NCBI RefSeq assembly: GCF_004366735.1
Contig: NZ_SOQX01000001.1
Location: 1 to 64,000 of the forward strand
DNA length: 64,000 bases
Source of the DNA: Thiohalophilus thiocyanatoxydans
GTDB lineage: Bacteria > Pseudomonadota > Gammaproteobacteria > UBA6429 > Thiohalophilaceae
Reading direction: 5' to 3'
Shown here: positions 36,202 through 45,917 of the stretch, piece after piece
Position numbering within the stretch: the first letter of the stretch is position 1
Layout: the number at the start of each line of letters is the position of its first letter
Program-made: the position numbers and the translations under genes
The notes under the pieces: generated by a model
Databases searched by the model: none
The model's input: only the letters and a program-made list of their open reading frames with translations
Told to the model about the DNA's origin: nothing

Positions 36202-36339
36202 CACTTCGCTCAGCACCGGAAAGTCAACGCGGAGTTCTGTGAATCGGACTCGGGGAGTTGCGACCAATAACTATATGATAACGCTTCATCATGTCAGTCT
36301 GGCCCGGCGGTCCCTTCCATCGTAAAAACCGCTGACAAC

Positions 36340-36400
36340 ATAATTTTTCCTCCGCGACTCTGCGCCTCCGCGCCCTCTGCGTTTGGTTAGCAGAGGGCGG
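36340..36400. repeat. Family B repeat (GCGGAGGCGCAGAG type)
   Basis: cctccgcgactctgcgcctccgcgccctctgcg plus an inverted cagagggcg after a short spacer. Related units flank msrB at 58385-58790. It lies between the cNMP gene and the converging ccsB. Confidence 0.6.
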
Positions 36401-36408
36401 GAAAAATG

Positions 36409-37734
36409 TTACAGCTCCCCGTAGGAGTGCAGGCCGGAGAGGAACATGTTCACCCCGAGGAAGGCGAAGGTGGTGACGAACAGGCCGATGATGGCCCACC
36501 AGGCCAGTGGCGCACCGCGCCAGCCCTTGGTCAGACGCATGTGCAGCCAGGCGGCGTAGTTGAGCCAGACGATCAGCGCCCAGGTCTCCTTCGGATCCCA
36601 GGACCAGTAACCACCCCAGGCTTCGGCGGCCCACATGGCACCGAGGACGGTGGCGACGGTGAAAAAGGCAAACCCCAGGGCGATGGACTTGTGCATCACT
36701 TCGTCGATGGTTTCCGCCGGAGGGAAATAGCTCAGTACCCGTTGCTTCTGGATACTCAGGTAATAGATGGCCAGCAGGAACAGTGCCGAAACCACGAAGA
36801 TCAGAGTATTGACGGTACTGGATACGAAGAACAGGGCATAACCCAGAATACCAAGCCCCACCAGGTTCATGACCACCATCCAGATTTTCGAGGTCCCACC
36901 TCCCCTGGCTGCATTTTCCCGGATCAGGTACAGCACACCCAGCATGGCAGCCAGGGCAAATGCGCCGTAACCGACAAAGTTGGCCGGGACATGGATTTTC
37001 ATCCAGTAACTCTGTAACGCCGGCACCAGAGGTTCGATTTCATGCGCGCCTTTTTCGAAGTGATACCACAATAAAAATGCGATCGAGGCGGAAATGACCA
37101 GCAGCACAAATGCCCCCATCGCCTTGGTCCGGGTGCGGGCCTCATAAAACAGGTAGATCAACGCGGTAATGATCGCGAACAGGATAAAGACTTCGTACAG
37201 ATTACTGACCGGGATATGGCCGATGTCGTGGCTAATCAGGTAGGACTCGCGCCAGCGCACCATCAGGCCAACAAAACCCATCGTGGTGGCGACCCAGACC
37301 ATGGCCGTGGCGATGCGCCCGATAAACTCATTGGGCCTGACCAGATAGACAAAGTAGACCACCGTGGCCATGACAAACAGGGCGCTCATCCACATGGTCG
37401 CTGACTGGCTGGAAAACAGGAACATGAGGAAGAAGTTCTGCTCGGCCTGTCCCAGATCATTGCCATACAGGCTGACAGCGAAAAGACTGACAGCGGCGAT
37501 GGCGATCATCAGATAGCGGGTCGCCTTCCAGTACCAGCCCAGGGCGATCAACGCCAGAGCGGTACCGAACAGGATACCGACCTCGTAATGATCCATCAGG
37601 GCCGAGTATTTGTTCCAGGCAAAACCGGCACCGAACAGCAGGACCGCCGCCCATATCCAGTCGAACGGACTCAGCTGTTTAAAAAATGACTGCTTGCCGA
37701 AGTTCTCGTTCAGTTGTTCCTTGGTTACCGCCAT
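36409..37734 (-). CDS. ccsB: Cytochrome c biogenesis protein CcsB/CcsA (System II heme handling)
   Basis: 441-aa integral membrane protein of the ResC/CcsA family. About eight or more transmembrane helices surround the tryptophan-rich heme-binding WWD-type motif AEAWGGYWSWDPKETWALIVWLNY, with flanking conserved histidines (for example HKSIALGFAFF and AWLHMRLTKGW). With ResB it exports heme and attaches it to CXXCH apocytochromes. It lies directly downstream of resB (20-bp gap) in one operon. Symbols for this pair vary between annotation schemes. Confidence 0.9.
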   Translation of the reverse strand: MAVTKEQLNENFGKQSFFKQLSPFDWIWAAVLLFGAGFAWNKYSALMDHYEVGILFGTALALIALGWYWKATRYLMIAIAAVSLFAVSLYGNDLGQAEQNFFLMFLFSSQSATMWMSALFVMATVVYFVYLVRPNEFIGRIATAMVWVATTMGFVGLMVRWRESYLISHDIGHIPVSNLYEVFILFAIITALIYLFYEARTRTKAMGAFVLLVISASIAFLLWYHFEKGAHEIEPLVPALQSYWMKIHVPANFVGYGAFALAAMLGVLYLIRENAARGGGTSKIWMVVMNLVGLGILGYALFFVSSTVNTLIFVVSALFLLAIYYLSIQKQRVLSYFPPAETIDEVMHKSIALGFAFFTVATVLGAMWAAEAWGGYWSWDPKETWALIVWLNYAAWLHMRLTKGWRGAPLAWWAIIGLFVTTFAFLGVNMFLSGLHSYGEL

Positions 37735-37754
37735 ATGCTGTCACCTGTCTGTCG

Positions 37755-39830
37755 TTATTGGCGCGATGAATAATGTTGATCCAGTTCATCGCCAAGACTA
37801 TCGAAAACCTTGTTGAAATCACGCTGATTCCGGTTACCCATACCGGCCAGCATAACACGACTGCCCTGGCCTTCCGGGCGAATCATCACCCACAGCCGCT
37901 GATGGGTAATATAAAACATCATGAAGATACCGACCATCAACATCACGCAACCGAGATAAACCACATTTTTACCGGGGGAACGGGTGATCTGCAGGCCGGA
38001 GGCCTCGCGCAGGTCAAAATCACTCAGCTGCAGATAGAACGGCGAACCATAAGGCCCCATGGATGCCAGGGCATTAATCGCGTCCTCGAACCAGCGATCC
38101 TGCTCGGGCGTGATACCCGCCTCGGAGACCGCGCCCTCATCCTCCAGCAGTTCCCAGTACATGTTTTCCAGCACCGAGTTGAGGATCTTCAGATAGGTTT
38201 CCGCCACCTGTGCCTGTTGCTGTTCAGGCACGGTTTCACGAATACGTTGATCGATCGCCTGATAGCCACCCCGGACAAACTCGTTGGTCAGACGCACCAT
38301 GGAAGTGACAATGTTCTGCAGCATGGCTTCATCCTGGATATCCGCCGAGGACATGGCCTGACTGGCACTTTGTTTCGCAACATGGCGAACCCGCGCTTCG
38401 TCATTCAACCAGCTATGAAAACGCAAAAACCGATCGATAGACATTTTGTCATCGGCCGGAATATGCAAATACCGGAAAGGCTCCGCCTGGCTTTCACGCA
38501 TCCCGCTTAAAAAGAAATAACGCCCTTCTTGCTCCACCGGCGCCATGTAATTCACATATTCCCGCGCCTCACCGCTGGGACGACGCAGCTTGAAGGTAAA
38601 ACTGGGCCCGAAATTAACAAACTTCTTGTCACTGCGGCCCATTTCGCCGCCGCGGACCATATCGCTGCCGCTAACCGCCTCGCCGCCGTGTTCCACTTCA
38701 CCGGCCTCGGTCACCTGTTCGGCGGGGAAAACATTAAACTGCTGAAAATCCTGAAACTCGATCGCCATGGTACCGTCCGGCGTCTCAATCTCGCGCTGGG
38801 CGTTGACCTTGCCCTCCAGCTCCACCGGCTCGGAAGCCGAATCGAACAACGGCCAGGCCGTGAGCTCCATACTGGTTCCGCCGTCGGCAAAACTGGCCTG
38901 ATAAATCGCGTGCCCGCGATAGATGAGCGGATGGTTCACCGCAATTGTCTCCTCCAGCGGCTCATCCAGTTGATCATCATGAATCAGCAGATCACTTTCA
39001 AACGACTTGGGCTGACCGGAATCATAATATTCGACCCGAAACTCCTTGAGCTCCACGGCAAACGGCAGCTCCTGCACCAGATAGCCGTCGCGAATATTCA
39101 AAAATACCAGGTTGCTGACGCTGTCTTCGGGGAGGGTAATACTGCCGCGAAAGGACCAGTTATCACCCGGGCCGAGCCGGCTGACATCAGGCACCTCGCT
39201 GGCGGAGATGTCCCGGGTTTCCAGTTTGAGGTTGCCCAGCCATTCTTTCGCTGACAAATTGAGGTTGCCGTCCATCAGCCCGCCCACACAAATCACCACG
39301 ATACCCACATGGGTGAACAGGTAGCCCAGGCGGTTCATATGACCTTTCATGAACGCCATGACGGTGGTCCCGTCCGCCGTCTTGCGGCGCACCCGGTAGC
39401 CTTTGTTCTTCAGGTAACCGGCAAAGGTCCTCTCTACCGACTCAGGCGCGTCGTCAAGCGTCCACTCGCGGAAATTGCGCATCACCCGCAGGGACTTTTC
39501 CTTCATCGTCAGGCGGTAGTGCTGCATATCGCGCAGCATCGACGGGCCATTGCGATAAATACAAACGCTGGTGCTCAACAACAAAAAGCCGAGCAGCAGC
39601 AAAAACCAGAGGGCGCTGTAGACATCGTACAGATCCAGCGCCTTGAAAATCTCGTGCCAGTAAGGGCCGAACTTGATGATGTAATCCTGATAGGGCTGGT
39701 TTTGCTGCAGGACGGTCCCGATCACCGAGGCGACAGCGACCACCACCAGTATGGTAATCGCAAGATTCATGGAACCGAGGAACTCCAGCCACAGGCGGAC
39801 CGGTTTTTGTTGTTTGGATTTATTTACCAT
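37755..39830 (-). CDS. resB: Cytochrome c biogenesis protein ResB (Ccs1)
   Basis: 691-aa System II partner of CcsB. Three N-terminal membrane helices (LEFLGSMNLAITILVVVAVASVIGTVL; YSALWFLLLLGFLLLSTSVCIYRN; LGYLFTHVGIVVICVGGLM) are followed by a large periplasmic domain, and a last helix near the C-terminus (VVYLGCVMLMVGIFMMFYI). A poorly conserved Glu/Gly-rich insert lies near EAGEVEHGGEAVSGSDM. Together with CcsB this marks the cell as using System II, not the ccm system, for cytochrome c maturation. Confidence 0.9.
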   Translation of the reverse strand: MVNKSKQQKPVRLWLEFLGSMNLAITILVVVAVASVIGTVLQQNQPYQDYIIKFGPYWHEIFKALDLYDVYSALWFLLLLGFLLLSTSVCIYRNGPSMLRDMQHYRLTMKEKSLRVMRNFREWTLDDAPESVERTFAGYLKNKGYRVRRKTADGTTVMAFMKGHMNRLGYLFTHVGIVVICVGGLMDGNLNLSAKEWLGNLKLETRDISASEVPDVSRLGPGDNWSFRGSITLPEDSVSNLVFLNIRDGYLVQELPFAVELKEFRVEYYDSGQPKSFESDLLIHDDQLDEPLEETIAVNHPLIYRGHAIYQASFADGGTSMELTAWPLFDSASEPVELEGKVNAQREIETPDGTMAIEFQDFQQFNVFPAEQVTEAGEVEHGGEAVSGSDMVRGGEMGRSDKKFVNFGPSFTFKLRRPSGEAREYVNYMAPVEQEGRYFFLSGMRESQAEPFRYLHIPADDKMSIDRFLRFHSWLNDEARVRHVAKQSASQAMSSADIQDEAMLQNIVTSMVRLTNEFVRGGYQAIDQRIRETVPEQQQAQVAETYLKILNSVLENMYWELLEDEGAVSEAGITPEQDRWFEDAINALASMGPYGSPFYLQLSDFDLREASGLQITRSPGKNVVYLGCVMLMVGIFMMFYITHQRLWVMIRPEGQGSRVMLAGMGNRNQRDFNKVFDSLGDELDQHYSSRQ

Positions 39831-40092
39831 CTCTCGCCAATCTAACTATCAATTTGGGGGTCACGCTATCACACATCCCGGTAAATTTAACCGCGGGATC
39901 ATTCAGGAGAAGGGAGCCATCCGCTTCACTGTGCCGGAGCCATACTGCATACTGTTGAACAAGACCCGGCGACTGTTAATGTTATTATTTAGAATTGTCG
40001 TTTGCGGCCACCGACGGGCCGTTACCCAGTTTATGAGTCACCGCCCGGCGGTGTAAGTTCCCGGGATCGGAAAAAGTCTGTATCTTCACGCA
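39831..40092. other. Intergenic region between resB and cytochrome c4
   Basis: No coding frame is supported. The only clear feature is the terminator at 40093-40118. Confidence 0.4.
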
Positions 40093-40118
40093 AAAAAGGG
40101 CGGAAATCCGCCCTTTTT
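40093..40118. terminator. Terminator downstream of the cytochrome c4 gene
   Basis: AAAAAGGGCGGA-aa-TCCGCCCTTTTT: a 12-bp GC-rich stem with A/T tails on both strands; ends the minus-strand cytochrome c4 transcript. Confidence 0.88.
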
Positions 40119-40154
40119 ATTACTTCGTTTGTCGAGCACCCTCAGGGGGAGACA

Positions 40155-40769
40155 TCAGTGCAGGCCGGAAATGTAGGAGGCAACCGCCTCGATTTCCCGA
40201 TCACGCATATTCGAAGCAATATCCTGCATCATCCCGTTCTGGTCGTTGGTGCGCTTGCCGTCACGAAAATCTTCCAGGGCCTTCACCAGATAATCGGTGT
40301 GCTGACCACTTAACAGTGGAAAATTCGCGGGCGGATTACCGTTACCGGTCGGACCATGACAGGCGATACAGGCACTGACGCCTCTGTCGGGATTGCCACC
40401 GCGGTAGATTTTCTCGCCCAGCTTCGCCAGTTCCTCGTCGGCCTGCCCCATGCTCACGGACTGCTCGGCATAGTAGGCACCCAGATCCGCCATATCCTGC
40501 TCACTCAGCCCGGCTACCTGACCCGCCATAATCGGATCAGAGCGGGTTTCGCCCTGTTTAAAATCCGCCAGCTGCTTGGCAGTGTAGCCGGCGTGCTGAC
40601 CCGCCAGCTTGGGGAAATCGGCATTTTTACTGTCACCTTTCTCCCCGTGACAGGCCACACAGGACTGGGCCTTGGCTTCTCCCGCCTCGGCGTCCCCGTC
40701 GGCCGCGAAAGCGGCCGACGGGGCGAACAGGGAAGCCGCGAGAATACTAACGAGCGTTGTATACTTCAT
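40155..40769 (-). CDS. Diheme cytochrome c4
   Basis: 204-aa periplasmic diheme electron carrier with a signal peptide (LVSILAASLFAPSAAFA). Two similar cytochrome domains carry CVACHGEKGDS and CIACHGPTGNG, each followed by a Met ligand region (DPIMAGQVAGLS; NGMMQDIASNM). Cytochrome c4 usually hands electrons from the bc1 complex to cbb3-type oxidase. It is followed upstream on the same strand by a cytochrome c5 gene, so c5 and c4 are probably co-transcribed. Confidence 0.92.
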   Translation of the reverse strand: MKYTTLVSILAASLFAPSAAFAADGDAEAGEAKAQSCVACHGEKGDSKNADFPKLAGQHAGYTAKQLADFKQGETRSDPIMAGQVAGLSEQDMADLGAYYAEQSVSMGQADEELAKLGEKIYRGGNPDRGVSACIACHGPTGNGNPPANFPLLSGQHTDYLVKALEDFRDGKRTNDQNGMMQDIASNMRDREIEAVASYISGLH

Positions 40770-40815
40770 TTGTGATTAAACCAACCTTGCGATTATTGAC
40801 AAACTTGTTCGGTGT

Positions 40816-41121
40816 TTACTCGACTTCAGTGAGCATGTAATCAACCGCGGCCTTAACATCCGCATCGCTCAGATCCGCACGACCGCCCTTGGCCGGCATC
40901 GCCTTGAACCCGTTGATGGCATGATCATACAGGGTGTCCTTGCCTTTCTCCAGACGATCGCCCCAGGCGCTCTTTTCCAGCTTGGGCGCGCCGGCGGCAC
41001 CGGTGCCGTGGCAGGCGAAACAGGCGTCCTGATAAACCTTCTGACCCCCGGCGGCCTGGGCAACGGAAGCCAGACCCAGCATGGCCAGTGATACGACAGT
41101 ACCCGTAATTACTTTTTTCAT
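40816..41121 (-). CDS. Cytochrome c5 (soluble, periplasmic)
   Basis: 101-aa monoheme cytochrome with a signal peptide (MKKVITGTVVSLAMLGLASVAQA), heme motif CFACHGTGAAGAPKL and Met-ligand region NGFKAMPAKGGRADLSD. It is a near twin of the domain in the membrane-anchored protein at 231-704. It is the first gene of a c5-c4 pair, divergent from engB. Confidence 0.92.
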   Translation of the reverse strand: MKKVITGTVVSLAMLGLASVAQAAGGQKVYQDACFACHGTGAAGAPKLEKSAWGDRLEKGKDTLYDHAINGFKAMPAKGGRADLSDADVKAAVDYMLTEVE

Positions 41122-41302
41122 TTGTCTACTCCTGAACTTGAAGCTTATGTTGATGATATAGATAAAACTTTGACCATGACGCCATCACCAAGTTCGCCAT
41201 GCTAGAATCCCGTGTATATTTAAAGCGGCTGACTATATATCAGTCGGCCGTACCCTGGTCAAGACGGTCCATTATACCCTACAGTCACCACGAAACCCAC
41301 TA

Positions 41303-41944
41303 TTGAGCCCTGTGAGCAACCAACTCAACCACTTACGCCGCCCCTACGCCGAAATCCGCTTCCTGCTCAGCGTCCCGCAACCGCACCAGGCGCCGGCGGA
41401 CAGCGGGTTTGAGGTAGCCTTCGCCGGGCGGTCCAATGCCGGCAAATCCAGCGCGCTCAACACCCTGACCGGGCGCAAGGCCCTGGCCCGCACCAGCAAG
41501 ACGCCCGGGCGCACCCAGCATCTGGTCTTTTTCGCCCTGGACGACCAGCGCCGGCTGGTGGATCTGCCCGGCTACGGCTTCGCCCGGGTGCCCGAGGCCG
41601 TCCAGCGCCAGTGGGGCGAGACCATGGCCACCTATCTGCAGCAGCGCCAATCCCTGGCCGGCCTGATCCTGCTGATGGATATCCGTCACCCGCTGACCGA
41701 CTATGACTGGCAAATGCTCGAATTCAGTCGCTATGCCGACCTGCCGGTGCATATCCTGCTGACCAAGGCCGACAAGCTCAAACGCGGCCCGGCCCAGAAC
41801 ACCCTGCTGGCAGTACGCAAACAGCTGGCCGACTACCCGCAGGTCTCCCTGCAACTTTTCTCGGCCACCAAAAAACAGGGGCTGGAGGAGGCATTACACG
41901 TGATAGGCCGCTGGCTGGACCTTGATCCCGCTCAAGGGAAATAA
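41303..41944 (+). CDS. engB: Ribosome biogenesis GTPase EngB/YihA
   Basis: 213-aa GTPase for 50S subunit assembly and division. G1 is [11 protein letters not shown]2/switch [10 protein letters not shown]3 [10 protein letters not shown]4 LLTKADK, G5 FSATKKQG. The start is uncertain: TTG at 41303 or GTG at 41312, neither with a clear ribosome binding site. A GC stem (AACCCC...GGGGTT) follows the stop. Confidence 0.92.
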   Translation: MSPVSNQLNHLRRPYAEIRFLLSVPQPHQAPADSGFEVAFAGRSNAGKSSALNTLTGRKALARTSKTPGRTQHLVFFALDDQRRLVDLPGYGFARVPEAVQRQWGETMATYLQQRQSLAGLILLMDIRHPLTDYDWQMLEFSRYADLPVHILLTKADKLKRGPAQNTLLAVRKQLADYPQVSLQLFSATKKQGLEEALHVIGRWLDLDPAQGK

Positions 41945-42249
41945 AAAAAACCCCGGAACAGGGGTTGGGATGTGGGGAATTGCATCATTCCGGGGTCAAG
42001 TTCGCCCGGCATTGGGGACCGGGTCTTGAATCCCGCTCTGGGTAAAGCGGGGTCAGACGTTTACAGCCTAGTGCCTTCGACGCCCCGCCAACAGGCGGCG
42101 ATTGTGAACGTTTGTTAAATCTGTATTCCCTCTCCCGTTTCAGTTTCATTTCAGAAAACCCCGCTAGACTTTGCGTACAGTCAGCCAATCCTGCCCGGAG
42201 GGCCGCGGGAGGCGACTGCCGCACTGCCACTTCAACGGGGAGATTTGTC
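41945..42249. repeat. Intergenic repeat material before the cytochrome-porin gene
   Basis: No gene. A GGGGTCAAGTTCG / GGGGTCAGACGTTTAC direct-repeat pair lies at 41992-42063 around an inverted GGGACCGGGTCTTGAATCCC segment, a kind of dispersed repeat common in sulfur bacteria. The promoter for the next gene should lie in 42090-42230. Confidence 0.5.
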
Positions 42250-43548
42250 ATGTTCAAACGATTCCAGCTGCACACGGTGCTCGGCAGTTTGCTGCTGCTG
42301 ATCCTGTTACTACCCGAGGCGAATGCCATGCCGGTCTTCGCCCGCGATTACCAGATGTCCTGCACCACCTGCCACAGCGCCTTTCCCAGGCTGAACGAGT
42401 TCGGGGAAAGTTTTGCCGACTCCAACTTCCGCCTGCCCAACTGGAAGGACAACAGCGTGGTCACCGGCGACGACATGCTGGCCCTGGCCAAGACCCCGCC
42501 GGTGGCGTTCCGCGCCCAAGGCTTTGCCCAGGCGCGTGATGCCGAGGCGATCGATGTAGAGAGCGGCGAGACCACCGAAGTCGATACCGATTTCCAGTCG
42601 CCCTATCTGATCAAGCTGCTCTCCAGCGCGCCACTGTCGGAGCACATTACCTACTACTTTTACGCCATCTTTGCCGAGAAGGGCGGCAACGGCGAGACCA
42701 TCGTCGAGGACGCCTGGTTCTCCCACGACGCCGTGTTCGGCTCGGAGGTGGGCATGATGCTGGGCCAGTTCCAGGTCTCGGATCTGATGTTCCCGCGCGA
42801 GACCCGGCTCACCTTCCAGGACTACATGGCCTATCGCATGGCCGGGATCACCTATGACCGCGGCACCATCTTCGACACCCGCGCCGGACCGCTGGATCTG
42901 GCCGTCGGCCTGGTCAACGGCAACGGGATCAAGCAAAACGTCACCATCAACAGCCCCGGCTATCAACGCTCCGACCATATGTTCGATAACGACACGTCCA
43001 AATCGGTGTTCGGGCGCATCGGCGGCGACATCGGCCCGGTCTCGGCGGGGCTGTTCGGTTTCAGCGGCCAGCAGAAAAATGCCCTCACGGATCACGACAA
43101 TGAAATTTATGCCGGCACCGGCAGCGGCAACCGCGACACCGACAAAAACATCGTCGGCCTCGATTTCAACGGCAAACTCGGTAACAAGACCTACTGGTTC
43201 GCGCAGGCCCTGTGGAACGAATGGGACGGCTTTATCGAAGCCGACCAGACTTACGACTGGTTCGGGGGCTTTGTCGGCATCGACTACATCCACAGCCCGC
43301 GCTGGGCCCATTCGTTGCTCTACAACTACGCCGATGCCGGGGATCTGGAGAACACCGATACCATTTATGAAGGCATTGCCATGGAGACGTTGACCTACAC
43401 GGCCTCCTATTACTTCATGCGCAACGTGAAGGGGGTGATCGAGCTCAACGCCGATCTGCAGAGCGAGGTCGACAAGCGCGGCACTTACTGGACCGGCCAC
43501 CTGAGCAATGAGAATTATCTGCTGCTGGGCTTTGACGCCGCCTTCTAG
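42250..43548 (+). CDS. Cyc2-like outer-membrane cytochrome c-porin fusion
   Basis: 432-aa predicted outer-membrane protein with a signal peptide (LLLLILLLPEANA), one heme motif right after it (MPVFARDYQMSCTTCHSAFPRLNEFGESF), then about 370 residues of alternating strands such as HITYYFYAIFAEKGG, VGMMLGQFQVSDLMF and KTYWFAQALWNEW, and a terminal phenylalanine (FDAAF). A short N-terminal heme domain plugged into a monomeric porin is the Cyc2 architecture used for extracellular Fe(II) oxidation, and the FAR-x(6)-C-x2-CH-x(3)-P-x-LN-x-FG spacing matches that broad group. Whether it oxidises iron, accepts electrons from another donor or serves as a different porin-cytochrome is unknown. GGGGAG decides the ATG at 42250. 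Confidence 0.75.
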   Translation: MFKRFQLHTVLGSLLLLILLLPEANAMPVFARDYQMSCTTCHSAFPRLNEFGESFADSNFRLPNWKDNSVVTGDDMLALAKTPPVAFRAQGFAQARDAEAIDVESGETTEVDTDFQSPYLIKLLSSAPLSEHITYYFYAIFAEKGGNGETIVEDAWFSHDAVFGSEVGMMLGQFQVSDLMFPRETRLTFQDYMAYRMAGITYDRGTIFDTRAGPLDLAVGLVNGNGIKQNVTINSPGYQRSDHMFDNDTSKSVFGRIGGDIGPVSAGLFGFSGQQKNALTDHDNEIYAGTGSGNRDTDKNIVGLDFNGKLGNKTYWFAQALWNEWDGFIEADQTYDWFGGFVGIDYIHSPRWAHSLLYNYADAGDLENTDTIYEGIAMETLTYTASYYFMRNVKGVIELNADLQSEVDKRGTYWTGHLSNENYLLLGFDAAF

Positions 43549-43624
43549 TCAGGACGGGAATTGAACGGGCAAAAAAATGCCCCGGACGAAGTGGGGATAA
43601 AGTGCCGTCCGGGGCCTTCAAAAT

Positions 43625-43653
43625 AGTCCGGCTTGGGGAAACCGGACTTTTTT
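43625..43653 (+). terminator. Terminator of the cytochrome-porin gene
   Basis: AGTCCGG-cttggggaaa-CCGGACT followed by TTTTT. A second, weaker GC-rich stem (GCCCCGGAC...GTCCGGGGC) lies just before it. Confidence 0.85.
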
Positions 43654-43776
43654 AATTCCCACTACAGGGAGGGTTGCGGGAATAAGCGCATTACTGCGCT
43701 CATTAACTGTGACACGCCGCAACGGGATTAGTTCCGGCACGGATCACAAATCGACAAACCCGCCCGACAACCTCCC

Positions 43777-45780
43777 TCAGCGGGTCAGATGCAAGAAGTG
43801 CATGTGCTTCTCATACTGGGTCAATACATCCCCGATCACCTGCTCCTCGACATAACCCCAGATATCGTAATGCTGGCTGCCTTCGGCCAGATAGACCTCG
43901 GCCCGGTAGTAGCGTTTGCTCGCATCCGGTCCGGCGACATCGAACTCGGGAAAGGCAAACGTCGGCAACAGATGGCCGGCGGCATACACCCCGTAGGTAA
44001 ACTCCGGCTCCTCGCCGTGTTTGACCCGCAGTTCGACACTCTTCTCCCCTTCATCCAGCTCCACCTGGACATCCGTATCCACCTTGCGAATCTCTTCGGC
44101 GACCTTCTCCAGCGCCGGCTTGACGGTGCTGCGCAAAAAGTTGAGCACCTCGCCTTTTTTCGGATGACTGATCAGCTTTTTCAGCCGCTGCTGCCACTGG
44201 ACCCGGTTCGACGAGACCATCGGCGTCGGGGGCACGGTATCAAAGGCCAGACGCTTCATCCCCTCCATGCGCAACCCTTTCCACAGCCCGTAACAGATAA
44301 ACAGCATAACCACACTGAACGGCAGCGCCCCGGCGATGGAGGCGGTCTGCAGGGCGGCCAGGCCGCCGGTCAGCAGCAATACGGAGGCCACCACCCCTTC
44401 GCTGATCGCCCAGAATATCCGCTGGCGCACCGGCGGATCGGTATGCCCGCCGGAGGTTATAATATCGATCACCAGCGAGCCCGAATCGGACGAGGTAACA
44501 AAGAAGGTCACCACCAGCAGCGTGGCGATACCCGAGGCAAGCATCGACCAGGGCAGCTGTTCGAACATGGCGAAAACCGCAATGGACGCATCCTCGGAGA
44601 CCGCATCCGACACCACCCCGGCCAGCTCGCCCAGCTCCATGCTGATCGCCGTGCCACCAAAGAAGGTCATCCACATAAAGGTGAAGCCGACCGGCACGAA
44701 CAACACCCCGAGAATAAATTCACGAATGGTGCGCCCGCGCGAGACCCGCGCGATGAACATGCCGACAAACGGCGACCAGGCCATCCACCAGCCCCAGTAG
44801 AAGAGGGTCCAGCCGCCAATCCAGCCGGTAGGATCGTAGGCGTACAGATTAAACGTCATGTCCACGAGGTCACTGAGATAACTCCCGGTGTTCTGGACCA
44901 GGGTATGCAGCAGGAACAGGGTCGGCCCGACGATCAGCACAAACAACAGCAGCAGGATCGCCAGCACCAGATTCAGTTCCGACAGGCGTTTGATACCGGC
45001 ATCCAGCCCGGCCACCACCGAGGCAGTGGCAAAGACGGTGATCACCGCGATAAGCCCGATCTGCATCGGTACCGACTGCGGGATCTCGAACAGGTAATTG
45101 AGGCCGGCGTTGACCTGCAGCACACCCAGCCCCAGTGAGGTGGCGACGCCGAACATGGTACCGAGTACCGCAAAGATATCGACCACGTGGCCGATCGGCC
45201 CGTAAATGCGTTCGCCGATGAGCGGATAAAGCGACGAGCGAATGGTCAGCGGCAGATTGTGCCGGTAGCCGAAATAGGCCAGCGACAAACCGACCACGGC
45301 ATAAATCGCCCAGGCATGCAGCCCCCAGTGAAAGAAAGTAATCGACATCGCCTGACGCGCCGCCGCGGCATCGCCCCCCTCGCCCACCGGCGGACTGCTG
45401 AAATGCATTACCGGTTCGGCCACACCGAAAAACAGCAGCCCGATCCCCATGCCGGCGCTGAACAACATGGCGAACCACGACAGATAACTGTAATCCGGAT
45501 CGGAGTGATCCGGTCCGAGTTTGATCTGGCCATAGGAGCTGAAGGCCAGCACGATGCTGAACACCAGAAATACCGCTACCGCCAGCAGGTAGTACCAGCC
45601 GAAGGTGTCGATAATCCATTGCTGGACATTATTGAAAACGTCACCGGCGAACTCCGGCACCGTGGCGCCGAAGATCACGAATGCCAGAATCAGGACGGCG
45701 GAACCATAAAAAACCGGGGGGTTGATTTGTGATTTCTTTTTTTCGGCGCCGGCCCCGGCGCCCGGATTATTATTATTCAC
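43777..45780 (-). CDS. BCCT-family betaine/choline/carnitine transporter
   Basis: 667-aa secondary transporter with 12 predicted helices. The sodium/betaine-site motif GMGIGLLFFGVAEPVMHF and the signature FYWGWWMAWSPFVGMFIARVSRGRTIREFI are intact. A cytoplasmic C-terminal domain of about 150 residues (from FDTVPPTPMVSS) contains a BetT-type regulatory extension. Likely imports glycine betaine or choline for osmotic protection, which fits a halotolerant host. No choline oxidation genes are adjacent. Confidence 0.92.
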   Translation of the reverse strand: MNNNNPGAGAGAEKKKSQINPPVFYGSAVLILAFVIFGATVPEFAGDVFNNVQQWIIDTFGWYYLLAVAVFLVFSIVLAFSSYGQIKLGPDHSDPDYSYLSWFAMLFSAGMGIGLLFFGVAEPVMHFSSPPVGEGGDAAAARQAMSITFFHWGLHAWAIYAVVGLSLAYFGYRHNLPLTIRSSLYPLIGERIYGPIGHVVDIFAVLGTMFGVATSLGLGVLQVNAGLNYLFEIPQSVPMQIGLIAVITVFATASVVAGLDAGIKRLSELNLVLAILLLLFVLIVGPTLFLLHTLVQNTGSYLSDLVDMTFNLYAYDPTGWIGGWTLFYWGWWMAWSPFVGMFIARVSRGRTIREFILGVLFVPVGFTFMWMTFFGGTAISMELGELAGVVSDAVSEDASIAVFAMFEQLPWSMLASGIATLLVVTFFVTSSDSGSLVIDIITSGGHTDPPVRQRIFWAISEGVVASVLLLTGGLAALQTASIAGALPFSVVMLFICYGLWKGLRMEGMKRLAFDTVPPTPMVSSNRVQWQQRLKKLISHPKKGEVLNFLRSTVKPALEKVAEEIRKVDTDVQVELDEGEKSVELRVKHGEEPEFTYGVYAAGHLLPTFAFPEFDVAGPDASKRYYRAEVYLAEGSQHYDIWGYVEEQVIGDVLTQYEKHMHFLHLTR

Positions 45781-45917
45781 ATCTCCCTCCTAATAGCTGG
45801 CCACACCGCATGCCACAGCGCGACATCGTGCGAGTATAACGCGCCCGAACAGAACAACAACCCGGCTAAAGGGACGCCAGAGGTTCAATTTTCACGCCTT
45901 ACAGACGTTCGGTTGCC

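Noticed and set aside
42310-43500. 396-codon open frame antisense to the cytochrome-porin gene
   Set aside because: Gly/Val/Asp-rich shadow of the real frame without recognisable domains; the plus-strand frame has a signal peptide and heme motif.
43789-45138. 449-codon open frame antisense to the BCCT transporter
   Set aside because: It mirrors a high-GC real gene, has no ribosome binding site and reads as His/Gln/Arg/Gly-rich low-complexity protein.
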